Below, in pieces: positions 1 through 5,650 of a DNA stretch of 10,974 bases. The DNA is from Streptococcus oralis (GTDB lineage Bacteria > Bacillota > Bacilli > Lactobacillales > Streptococcaceae). The stretch covers positions 1 through 10,974 of the forward strand of contig CALHBZ010000168.1 of NCBI GenBank assembly GCA_937930605.1, in the 5' to 3' direction. The first letter of the stretch is position 1. The number at the start of each line of letters is the position of its first letter. A model generated the notes under the pieces. The model saw only the letters and a program-made list of their open reading frames with translations, did not search any database and was not told the origin of the DNA. Both the position numbers and the translations under genes were made by a program.

Positions 1-338
1 CTCACATGTCAGGATGGAACACTGGTAACAACTGGATCCTTTACATCAACGAAAATGTAACAGATGAGCAAATTGCACAATCTAAGAAAGACTTGGAAAC
101 TGCAAAAGAATCTCCAGCGCTTGGATTTATCTTTAACACTGACAACGTGAAATCTGACATCTCAGCTATCACTAACACTATGCAACAATTCGATACAGCT
201 ATCAACACTGGTACTCTAGACCCAGAAAAAGCTATTCCAGAATTGATGGCAAAACTTAAATCTGAAGGTGCTTACCAAAAAGTATTGGATGAAATGCAAA
301 AACAATACGACGAGTTCTTGAAAAACAAAAAATCATAA
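1..338 (+). CDS. ABC transporter sugar-binding lipoprotein, C-terminal end (partial)
   Basis: Only the last 112 codons are visible. The frame is open to the left edge (bases 1-2 finish an earlier codon), so the first Met in view is internal. The fragment is hydrophilic, Lys/Glu/Asp-rich and predicted helical. It has the Trp-Asn-Thr-Gly-Asn-Asn-Trp stretch and the Lys-rich tail (ending KNKKS) expected at the C-terminus of extracellular binding lipoproteins of the CUT1 sugar ABC family (LplA-like). Synteny recalled from TIGR4 places it as the SP_0092 equivalent. I remember that protein as NgtS, binding component of an N-glycan oligosaccharide importer, but I cannot verify this from so short a fragment. 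Its permeases would lie upstream, outside the window. A strong terminator follows 45 bases after the stop, so it ends its operon. Confidence 0.75.
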   Translation, partial: HMSGWNTGNNWILYINENVTDEQIAQSKKDLETAKESPALGFIFNTDNVKSDISAITNTMQQFDTAINTGTLDPEKAIPELMAKLKSEGAYQKVLDEMQKQYDEFLKNKKS

Positions 339-368
339 GATTGATTGATTTCGTGTATTCATTCCTAA

Positions 369-429
369 ATCCTAAAAATGTGATCACTGCCTTCCCTAGT
401 TCTCTAGGGGAGGTAGTGATTTTTAGGAT
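369..429 (+). terminator. Strong rho-independent terminator after the binding-protein gene
   Basis: A 17-bp stem pairs 383-399 with 404-420 (two G.U pairs) around a TTCT loop and is followed by TTTT at 421-424. Outside it, 369-377 pairs with 421-429 across a 5-base bulge, extending the helix. The left arm is preceded by an A-run, so it could also stop minus-strand transcription. It isolates the transporter operon from trhO. Confidence 0.9.
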
Positions 430-525
430 GTAAATCAAAAAATTGAGAGAATTATCTGCGATTCGGTATAGTTACTGATGAAGTGTAGGGACAGGGCGTT
501 TTCTATAAATTTCCGGTCAAATAAA

Positions 526-554
526 TTGCAATCACTTTCCCAAGTGGGTATACT
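526..554 (+). promoter_or_regulatory. Sigma-70-type promoter of trhO
   Basis: TTGCAA (526-531), a 17-base spacer and TATACT (549-554) form a good vegetative promoter. Transcription should start near 561. That makes the in-frame ATG at 566 nearly leaderless and without a ribosome site, and supports the ATG at 611 as the real start. The -10 lies inside a perfect 12-base palindrome, TATACTAGTATA (549-560), which may be chance or a regulator site. The stretch from 430 to 525 shows nothing else I can name. Confidence 0.75.
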
Positions 555-610
555 AGTATAGTTAGATGAAAAATTCTGAAAATTTAAGAATAGAAAAGAG
601 AACAAATCTT

Positions 611-1597
611 ATGGCAAAAGATATTCGTGTCTTACTTTACTACCTCTATACTCCAATTGAAAATGCAGAGCAATTTGCGGCAGATCACTTGGCTTTCTGT
701 AAATCAATCGGCCTCAAAGGTCGTATCCTAGTCGCTGACGAGGGAATCAACGGAACCGTTTCGGGTGACTACGAAACAACTCAAAAATACATGGACTACG
801 TTCACAGCCTCCCAGGAATGGAAGACCTCTGGTTCAAGATTGACGAAGAAAATGAACAAGCCTTCAAGAAGATGTTTGTTCGCTACAAGAAAGAAATTGT
901 CCACCTTGGTTTGGAAGACAACGACTTTGACAACGACATCAACCCACTTGAAACAACAGGTGCTTACTTGTCTCCAAAAGAGTTCAAAGAAGCCCTTCTT
1001 GACGAAGATACAGTTGTCCTTGACACACGTAACGATTATGAGTACGACCTAGGACACTTCCGCGGAGCTATTCGCCCAGACATCCGCAACTTCCGTGAGT
1101 TGCCACAATGGGTTCGTGACAACAAGGAAAAATTCATGGACAAGCGCGTGGTTGTTTACTGTACTGGTGGTGTTCGCTGTGAGAAATTCTCAGGCTGGAT
1201 GGTGCGTGAAGGCTACAAAGATGTCGGTCAGCTTCATGGCGGTATCGCAACTTACGGTAAAGATCCAGAAGTTCAAGGTGAGCTTTGGGATGGGAAAATG
1301 TACGTCTTTGACGAGCGTATCGCAGTTGATGTCAACCATGTCAACCCAACCATCGTAGGGAAAGACTGGTTTGATGGAACACCATGTGAACGTTATGTCA
1401 ACTGTGGAAATCCCTTCTGTAACCGTCGTATCCTAACATCAGAAGAAAATGAAGACAAGTACCTTCGTGGATGCTCACACGAGTGTCGTGTTCACCCACG
1501 TAACCGCTATGTTTCAGAAAATGAATTGACACAAGCAGAAGTTGTTGAGCGCCTAGCAGCTATCGGTGAAAGCTTGGATCAAGTCGCCTCAGTATAA
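611..1597 (+). CDS. trhO: tRNA uridine(34) hydroxylase TrhO (UPF0176, rhodanese family)
   Basis: The 328-residue product belongs to the TrhO/YceA/YbfQ family. By family knowledge these enzymes make 5-hydroxyuridine at wobble position 34 of certain tRNAs using oxygen, the precursor of mo5U in Gram-positives. An N-terminal alpha/beta domain (about 1-95) contains the conserved segment [16 protein letters not shown] rhodanese domain (about 115-220) carries the active-site loop CTGGVRC, with catalytic Cys184 and Cys190. The C-terminal tail has several cysteines ([12 protein letters not shown] and RGCSHEC) typical of the longer members and possibly structural. An in-frame ATG lies 45 bases upstream, but it falls about 5 bases after the predicted transcription start and lacks a ribosome site. 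The chosen start gives the usual [11 protein letters not shown] beginning and the length I recall for the pneumococcal protein. It is monocistronic, with its own promoter and terminator. Confidence 0.95.
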   Translation: MAKDIRVLLYYLYTPIENAEQFAADHLAFCKSIGLKGRILVADEGINGTVSGDYETTQKYMDYVHSLPGMEDLWFKIDEENEQAFKKMFVRYKKEIVHLGLEDNDFDNDINPLETTGAYLSPKEFKEALLDEDTVVLDTRNDYEYDLGHFRGAIRPDIRNFRELPQWVRDNKEKFMDKRVVVYCTGGVRCEKFSGWMVREGYKDVGQLHGGIATYGKDPEVQGELWDGKMYVFDERIAVDVNHVNPTIVGKDWFDGTPCERYVNCGNPFCNRRILTSEENEDKYLRGCSHECRVHPRNRYVSENELTQAEVVERLAAIGESLDQVASV

Positions 1598-1600
1598 AGT

Positions 1601-1625
1601 AAACAGCCTTCAGGGGCTGTTTTTC
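1601..1625 (+). terminator. Rho-independent terminator of trhO
   Basis: AAACAGCC (1601-1608) pairs with GGCTGTTT (1615-1622) around a 6-base loop, and the T-run continues to 1624. It begins 3 bases after the trhO stop codon. Confidence 0.9.
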
Positions 1626-1681
1626 TATGCTTTTTATCTAAAAATCTAAAGTTTGTTTCTGTATCTTTCAGGAAAATAGGT

Positions 1682-1687
1682 TATACT
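1682..1687 (+). promoter_or_regulatory. Likely -10 element for the 286-residue hypothetical gene
   Basis: TATACT at 1682-1687 lies 31 bases before the start codon at 1718, leaving room for a short leader with the AAAGGAGG ribosome site (1704-1711). No good -35 is seen at 16-18 bases; the TTGTTT at 1653-1658 is too far. The preceding terminator makes a separate promoter necessary, so the call rests on the -10 and on position. Confidence 0.5.
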
Positions 1688-1717
1688 ATATGTAAACGAT
1701 TTCAAAGGAGGCCAGTT

Positions 1718-2578
1718 ATGGCGAAAACATTTTTTATCCCAAATAAAGAAAGCATTCTAGGACAACAGGAGATTTTGACTGCCAAGTCCATCTTGTCCTT
1801 GGTGGAGGACTTGGAGTCACACAGTTATGATGCGGTCTATCTCCGTCAGCCTCTTAACCGTCTCGAGTATATCGAGTGTGGGATTGTAGGCCAGTCGCAA
1901 TTTCTCTTCAAGGTCAACTATGCGGATAGTCGAAAAGGTTATCAAGTGGTGATCCCAGATTTCCTTACTAGAGCGGACTGGGAGATTGTAGAAACTCTCC
2001 TCCAGGCCCTATCTGGCAAGTTGGGGCAAGCGGTAGAAGGGCTAGAAGGCTTTGACTTTGAAGCTTATTTCCGACAAACGGTCAAGCATTATCTAGCTGA
2101 TAAGGCGATTCGTTTAGTATATTGCCAAGGGCTCTTGTCCCCGATCTATCTCAACAAGGACTACCTAGAGAGCTTTTTAGCAGAGGATGGATTGGCACGT
2201 TTTGAAGAGCTGGTCAAGAAGGTCCAAGGCTCTGATGCCTACCTTGCCAGTGTGAAATTTTACCCAGATGCTCAAGGCAAGGTGTACGGTATCTATCACC
2301 TGGCCCAGGGAGTCAAGACGATTTTGCCAAAGGAACCCTTTGTACCAGCTCCTTATACCGAGCAGCTGGCGGGCAAGGAGCTTGTTTGGGAGATTGACCT
2401 GGTGAAGATTTCTGGTGATGGCTCAAAAGCAGAAGACTATGAAGCCATTGCTCGCTTGGACTATGCAAAATTCCTAGAGTCACTACCAAAAGAATTTTAC
2501 CAGCAATTAGATGCTAATCAATTAGAAGTACAATCCATCCTAGGACAAGACTTTGAAGGATTGGCAATCATCAAGTAG
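1718..2578 (+). CDS. Conserved hypothetical protein, possibly DUF4299 family
   Basis: This encodes 286 residues with no signal peptide, no membrane segment and no motif I can tie to an enzyme, so it is probably a soluble cytoplasmic protein. It begins MAKTFFIPNKESILGQQEIL and mixes acidic helices with short beta-like segments. An N-terminal half (about 1-110) resembles a substrate-like fold with LNRLEYIECGIVGQSQF; the C-terminal half includes a KFYPDAQGKVYGIYHLAQG segment. From memory it corresponds to SP_0096 and may be annotated DUF4299; I am not certain of the family name. The start is supported by a perfect AAAGGAGG ribosome site seven bases ahead. It stands alone between the trhO terminator and a bidirectional terminator, so the context gives no functional hint. 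Its base composition is higher in GC than average for the window (32 of 60 at 1801-1860, counted by hand). Confidence 0.85.
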   Translation: MAKTFFIPNKESILGQQEILTAKSILSLVEDLESHSYDAVYLRQPLNRLEYIECGIVGQSQFLFKVNYADSRKGYQVVIPDFLTRADWEIVETLLQALSGKLGQAVEGLEGFDFEAYFRQTVKHYLADKAIRLVYCQGLLSPIYLNKDYLESFLAEDGLARFEELVKKVQGSDAYLASVKFYPDAQGKVYGIYHLAQGVKTILPKEPFVPAPYTEQLAGKELVWEIDLVKISGDGSKAEDYEAIARLDYAKFLESLPKEFYQQLDANQLEVQSILGQDFEGLAIIK

Positions 2579-2603
2579 ACACTGTTCAAAAAAGAGTAAG
2601 CAT

Positions 2604-2638
2604 AAAAATCCCTGTCATTAACAAATGACAGGGATTTT
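2604..2638. terminator. Bidirectional terminator between convergent genes
   Basis: A perfect 15-bp stem (2605-2619 with 2624-2638) surrounds a 4-base loop. It has an A-run on the left (2604-2608) and a T-run on the right (2635-2638), so it can stop transcription from either side. It fills most of the 62-base gap between the + strand gene ending at 2578 and the - strand gene ending at 2641. Confidence 0.93.
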
Positions 2639-2640
2639 GG

Positions 2641-3603
2641 TTAAAAGAATGTCAGGATGCGAAGGTAGTCCACTGTCAGCGCGAGCTCTGCAATGAAGAA
2701 GGGTAAGAGAATGGCACCATCAAGTAAGACAGTTAGCAGGAATCGATAAAATGGGTCGAGGCTACTGGTCTTACTTGGCTTGCTAATCACAAAGAGATTG
2801 CCAAGGGCAAAGATGGCCATGCTTAGAAGAGTGAGGATGCCAGCAAATCGTAAGCCACCAAAGAGTGCAAAGAAACTTGCTAGAGCTGTTAGGACAAGTG
2901 GGATAGCAAAGAGTCTGCTATACCGATCAAAGGCTTCTTGGAATGTAAAGTCGCTTTCCTGGTCCAGCACACGTCGGACAGTAAAGCCTCCCAAAATGAT
3001 GGAAAAGTAAAATAGAGCGCTAGCGACCAGAATCGAAAGTCCAGCAAAGAGATCTAAAGGTGGGAGCTGGTTAGGAGAACTATTAGCAATAGAGACCATA
3101 TAGCCATAGTAGAGGCGCTTGATATGATAGATACTAAAGAAAAGGTTGATTGACGACAGCAAGGTGAGTAGGGCAAAGACACTATAACGATGCTTTTGGT
3201 CCCTAGTCTTGCTGGCAGTTGGTTCTTGGATAGCGTCCAGCAGCCAAGTCCAAAATAGTGCGATTTCTTCTTTGAATTGAGCAGTTTTGCGGGGGTCAAT
3301 GTCTGGGATATAGGGACTATCTAAAGCTTTGCTGAGGATGCTTTTCTCTTTTACAGAGTTTTCTTGGTTGCGTTCCTCTTCAGCTTTCCCTTCTCCCTCT
3401 TCCTCGGTTTGGTCTTCTTCTATCGTTTCTGGAGCTTCCTCCTCATGCCTTTCCGACTCTTTAGGTGAGACAGGTGTTTCTTGGCTTGCTTGTGGTTCGG
3501 TCTCTACAGTATCCGAAGTCTCTGGTTGGTCGGGCTGGATTTCCGATTTCGTCTGAGCTGATTTCTTCTCAAGATCGGCGCTTTCAAACCATTCTTGTGT
3601 CAT
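2641..3603 (-). CDS. Multi-pass membrane protein with long acidic N-terminal tail
   Basis: The 320-residue product has two parts. Residues 1 to about 100 are rich in Glu, Gln, Ser, Thr and Pro, with runs such as EEAPETIEEDQTEEEGEGKA, and should be disordered and probably cytoplasmic. From about residue 145 there are roughly five hydrophobic segments (for example YSVFALLTLLSSINLFF and LFAGLSILVASALFYFSIIL) ending near the C-terminus. I do not recognise a named family. The start was placed at ATG 3601-3603 because AAGGAGG lies seven bases ahead; a 22-codon in-frame extension upstream has no ribosome site. It follows the DUF4097 gene by 62 bases and shares its strand, so it can be read as the last gene of the padR operon. 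A separate promoter candidate lies in the gap. A role in the envelope is inferred from neighbours only. Confidence 0.85.
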   Translation of the reverse strand: MTQEWFESADLEKKSAQTKSEIQPDQPETSDTVETEPQASQETPVSPKESERHEEEAPETIEEDQTEEEGEGKAEEERNQENSVKEKSILSKALDSPYIPDIDPRKTAQFKEEIALFWTWLLDAIQEPTASKTRDQKHRYSVFALLTLLSSINLFFSIYHIKRLYYGYMVSIANSSPNQLPPLDLFAGLSILVASALFYFSIILGGFTVRRVLDQESDFTFQEAFDRYSRLFAIPLVLTALASFFALFGGLRFAGILTLLSMAIFALGNLFVISKPSKTSSLDPFYRFLLTVLLDGAILLPFFIAELALTVDYLRILTFF

Positions 3604-3640
3604 GGTGGAACCTCCTTTTTTATGATCGTTTTCTATTTTT

Positions 3641-3669
3641 AGATTAGCAGATGAAAGCGTTTTTGTCAA
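3641..3669 (-). promoter_or_regulatory. Candidate internal promoter for the acidic-tail membrane protein
   Basis: On the minus strand a perfect TTGACA (3664-3669) overlaps the stop codon of the upstream gene. After 17 bases comes TAATCT (3641-3646), which keeps the key T-A....T positions of a -10. A further 37 bases, including AAGGAGG, lead to the start codon. It would let the last gene be expressed apart from padR control. Confidence 0.45.
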
Positions 3670-4595
3670 TGGTTTCTAGATGGAGAAGAGTACTCTTCTT
3701 TTGGTAGGTAGATATCTTGGTTGGCTTTTGCAATGAGTAGGTCCTTGATATCTGCTTTTTCCGTTTTATAAGGGTTGGCAAGTACATTCTCTTTTTGTCC
3801 ACGATGTTCTTCTTTGGGTTGACGATAGATACCACCATGTTGAGAAGAAATTTCTAGATTGATACGGTCGGTCTCTTTCTGGGAGAGAATGAGTTGTAGA
3901 GTTGAATAAGCCTCTAGCTCGACCTTGCCGTGAACTTGGATATTTTCAGCATAGATGTGTGCTCCCTCCGTCTTGACCTGACTATCTGTCAATTCGGTAT
4001 CAAAGATATTGATGATATGAGGTGCCGTTAATGTGCTGTTCTTGATAGAACTTTCTGTTAGTCTTAAGAGATAGCCTTTTGTTTTGATGGTTGCATTTTC
4101 AAGGTTGGCTTGACGAATATTAGTTTGTCCACGATTGGCTGAGACGGTGATAGCTTGCAGCTTTCTTCCTTTGGGTAGGGAGAGAACGACTTCGTCAAAA
4201 CGATTAGAATAGTTGCTGGCGATACGAAGTAGGCTTTCGATTCCTGAACCGAGAAAACGATGTTGGGAGGCTTGTTTGTCAGTGACGCTCAGTGTTTTGT
4301 CACTCATTCCAGTAGTTAGATCGTGACGGCCAGACACTGACGGATGATAGGTGATATGGATCTTGTCATCTACAGACTCTGTGATGGTTAGGCTATGTTC
4401 CTCAAGGGTCAAATCAAGTTTTTCCACTTCACTTCCAAAGGTTACTTCTTCGGTGCGATTGTCATAGACGGGGTCTTTTGACATGGCAAGCAAACTTTGA
4501 ATACCATTGGACTGGGCACCTGCAACTATCATGATAAAACCAAGGATTGTAGAAACCACACCAAAAATGAGAAATCCTTTCGTCAATTTACGCAT
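3666..4595 (-). CDS. Membrane-anchored DUF4097-type beta-repeat protein
   Basis: A 309-residue protein with one N-terminal hydrophobic segment (about 7-27) and no lipobox, so an uncleaved anchor or signal. An extracellular region follows. It contains many short beta strands with alternating hydrophobic residues (SLTITESVDDKIHITY, LQAITVSANRGQTNIRQANL, IYAENIQVHGKVELEAY), the pattern of the DUF4097 putative-adhesin beta-helix fold. The C-terminal 60 residues are charged and less regular. A GTG three codons upstream is in frame, but the ribosome site GAGGTG (4602-4607) contains that GTG and is spaced six bases from ATG 4593-4595, which I took as the start. The start overlaps the DUF1700 stop by 8 bases, implying translational coupling. 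PadR, DUF1700 and DUF4097 genes commonly occur together in Firmicutes; the molecular activity is unknown. Confidence 0.85.
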   Translation of the reverse strand: MRKLTKGFLIFGVVSTILGFIMIVAGAQSNGIQSLLAMSKDPVYDNRTEEVTFGSEVEKLDLTLEEHSLTITESVDDKIHITYHPSVSGRHDLTTGMSDKTLSVTDKQASQHRFLGSGIESLLRIASNYSNRFDEVVLSLPKGRKLQAITVSANRGQTNIRQANLENATIKTKGYLLRLTESSIKNSTLTAPHIINIFDTELTDSQVKTEGAHIYAENIQVHGKVELEAYSTLQLILSQKETDRINLEISSQHGGIYRQPKEEHRGQKENVLANPYKTEKADIKDLLIAKANQDIYLPKEEYSSPSRNH

Positions 4596-5181
4596 GTCTG
4601 TCACCTCTCTTTCCTTTTTTAAGAATCCATTGTACCAAGCGGACGATTAGGAGGCCAAAGAAACGAGCTACATAGGAGATACCTAGTAGAACAAGAGAAG
4701 AAGCACCGATAGCAAGCAAACCAGCCCCGAAAATCAAGATAAAGGCAGATTTGGCTTCGACTAGGACACTAAAGCTCTCTACGATAAAGAGTCCGCCCAG
4801 CAGGATACCTGTCACAGAGACGGTAAAGAAGGCTAGAATGACGGAGGCAGCTGCGATAAAAAGCCCGATAATGGTTAAGATAATTGCAATTCCCACAGGG
4901 ATTCCGATAGGGGCTGCTAGTAAGGCAAGTAGGGCAATGTGTAGCAGTTGGCGGTCATTCTTTTGAGCTGGTGTCTCATTAACTTTTTTGTCGAGGAGGT
5001 TAGAGAGGACATCATGAGCCGCTTCTTTTGGTGTTCCCAGACTAGCAATGAGCTCCTCTTCGCCCTCTGGACCTGCATCGTCAAATAGTTCCTTAAAGTA
5101 GTCCATGGCTTCAATGCGGTCGACTTCAGGTAGTTTATGGAGATAGGTTTCTAACTGAGTCAGATAGTCAGTTCTTGTCAT
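4588..5181 (-). CDS. DUF1700 (HAAS-type) membrane protein
   Basis: This 197-residue protein begins with a soluble helical domain of about 65 residues carrying the family signature: YLTQLETYLHKLP, then EAMDYFKELFDDAG, then SLGTPKEAAHDVLS. This matches DUF1700, also called HAAS, which is typically encoded beside PadR regulators. Residues 78-190 hold about four strongly hydrophobic segments, and the C-terminus is basic (KKGKRGDRHA), so the tail probably stays inside. The start codon overlaps the end of padR by 14 bases and the stop overlaps the DUF4097 start by 8, so the three genes are very likely co-transcribed and coupled. From the family I infer a membrane sensor or scaffold working with the DUF4097 partner. 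No catalytic residues are evident. Confidence 0.9.
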   Translation of the reverse strand: MTRTDYLTQLETYLHKLPEVDRIEAMDYFKELFDDAGPEGEEELIASLGTPKEAAHDVLSNLLDKKVNETPAQKNDRQLLHIALLALLAAPIGIPVGIAIILTIIGLFIAAASVILAFFTVSVTGILLGGLFIVESFSVLVEAKSAFILIFGAGLLAIGASSLVLLGISYVARFFGLLIVRLVQWILKKGKRGDRHA

Positions 5182-5494
5182 GGCGGATACTCCCTTCTAT
5201 GATGCCGTTGACGGTGTCGGTATAGAGCGTCCACTCTTCCTTTAGAGTAATGAGCTGCTCTACGCCCCGATTGGTCAAGGAGTAGTATTTGCGCATACGC
5301 CCCTGAAACTCTCTAGAGTAGGTGGTTAGAAAGCCACTGGCTTCCAATTTTTTGAGAATGGGATAGAGCGTAGATTCTTTTATATTGGCGATGAGCTTAA
5401 TGGTTTGGCTAATCTCATAACCATAAGAATCCCCCTGCTCCAGTACAGCCAAGATGAGAAACTCGATCAAGGCAGAGGATGTTGGGAAGTACAT
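5168..5494 (-). CDS. PadR-family transcriptional regulator
   Basis: A 108-residue protein, the usual size of the short PadR subfamily. The winged helix covers about residues 8-80: LILAVLEQGDSYGYEI, then ESTLYPILKKLEASGFLTTY for the recognition helix and the start of the wing, then RKYYSLTNRG. A short C-terminal helix (about 80-105) would serve dimerisation. By family it should be a repressor that binds an AT-rich dyad and responds to an envelope signal or a small ligand, which cannot be told from sequence. The start is fixed by AAAGGAGG six bases ahead. It is first in the operon, and its stop region overlaps the DUF1700 start by 14 bases. A perfect 19-base dyad lies just upstream of the ribosome site, consistent with autorepression of the whole operon. 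Confidence 0.92.
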   Translation of the reverse strand: MYFPTSSALIEFLILAVLEQGDSYGYEISQTIKLIANIKESTLYPILKKLEASGFLTTYSREFQGRMRKYYSLTNRGVEQLITLKEEWTLYTDTVNGIIEGSIRHDKN

Positions 5495-5512
5495 GGGAAA
5501 CCTCCTTTATAT

Positions 5513-5531
5513 TATATAAAAATTTTATATA
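5513..5531 (-). promoter_or_regulatory. Putative PadR operator 1 (perfect 19-base dyad)
   Basis: TATATAAAA-A-TTTTATATA has two perfect 9-base arms around a central A. On the minus strand it lies about 10-28 bases downstream of the predicted transcription start and just before the padR ribosome site, a classic roadblock position. Assignment to PadR is inference from location. Confidence 0.55.
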
Positions 5532-5547
5532 TACTCTTTTCAAATAT

Positions 5548-5576
5548 ATTGTATCTCAATATGAAAGCCCTGTCAA
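5548..5576 (-). promoter_or_regulatory. Promoter of the padR operon
   Basis: On the minus strand TTGACA (5571-5576), a 17-base spacer and TACAAT (5548-5553) give a near-consensus vegetative promoter. Transcription should begin near 5541, leaving a leader of about 47 bases that contains the dyad. Such a strong promoter flanked by AT-rich motifs fits a normally repressed operon. Confidence 0.85.
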
Positions 5577-5586
5577 GAAATATGTG

Positions 5587-5603
5587 TAAAAATTTTATAT
5601 ATA
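5587..5603 (-). promoter_or_regulatory. Putative PadR operator 2 (17-base copy upstream of the promoter)
   Basis: TAAAAATTTTATATATA at 5587-5603 repeats 5517-5533 exactly, exactly 70 bases apart, and brackets the promoter on the other side (about -46 to -62). Here the left arm of the dyad is imperfect (TGTGTAAAA instead of TATATAAAA), so it may be a weaker site. The end of this motif also forms part of the U-tract of the neighbouring terminator. Confidence 0.4.
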
Positions 5604-5632
5604 AAAAAACTCCTAGTAAAAACTAGAAGTTT
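5603..5632 (-). terminator. Rho-independent terminator of the repeat/DUF2971 gene
   Basis: Read on the minus strand, 5622-5632 pairs with 5607-5617 (one mismatch in 11) around a 4-base loop and is followed by a T-run (5603-5609). It starts 18 bases after the stop codon. It insulates the padR promoter from the accessory gene. Confidence 0.85.
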
Positions 5633-5650
5633 AGAGGATGTTGTCAGCCT

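Noticed and set aside
339..525. Riboswitch or tRNA in the first intergenic gap
   Set aside because: The only strong structure is a terminator hairpin preceding the trhO promoter; no tRNA cloverleaf or known riboswitch core is seen.
566..610. 15-codon extension of TrhO
   Set aside because: The start would lie about five bases after the predicted transcription start, without a ribosome site, and the family begins at MAKDIRVL.
3604..3669. 22-codon N-terminal extension of the acidic-tail membrane protein
   Set aside because: It would contain the AAGGAGG ribosome site within coding sequence and has no such site of its own; ATG at 3603 fits better.
5527..5551. Resemblance to the beginning of a pneumococcal BOX element (TATACTCTT..CAAA)
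   Set aside because: Only the first few bases agree and no boxB or boxC follows; the stretch is explained by the padR promoter and leader.
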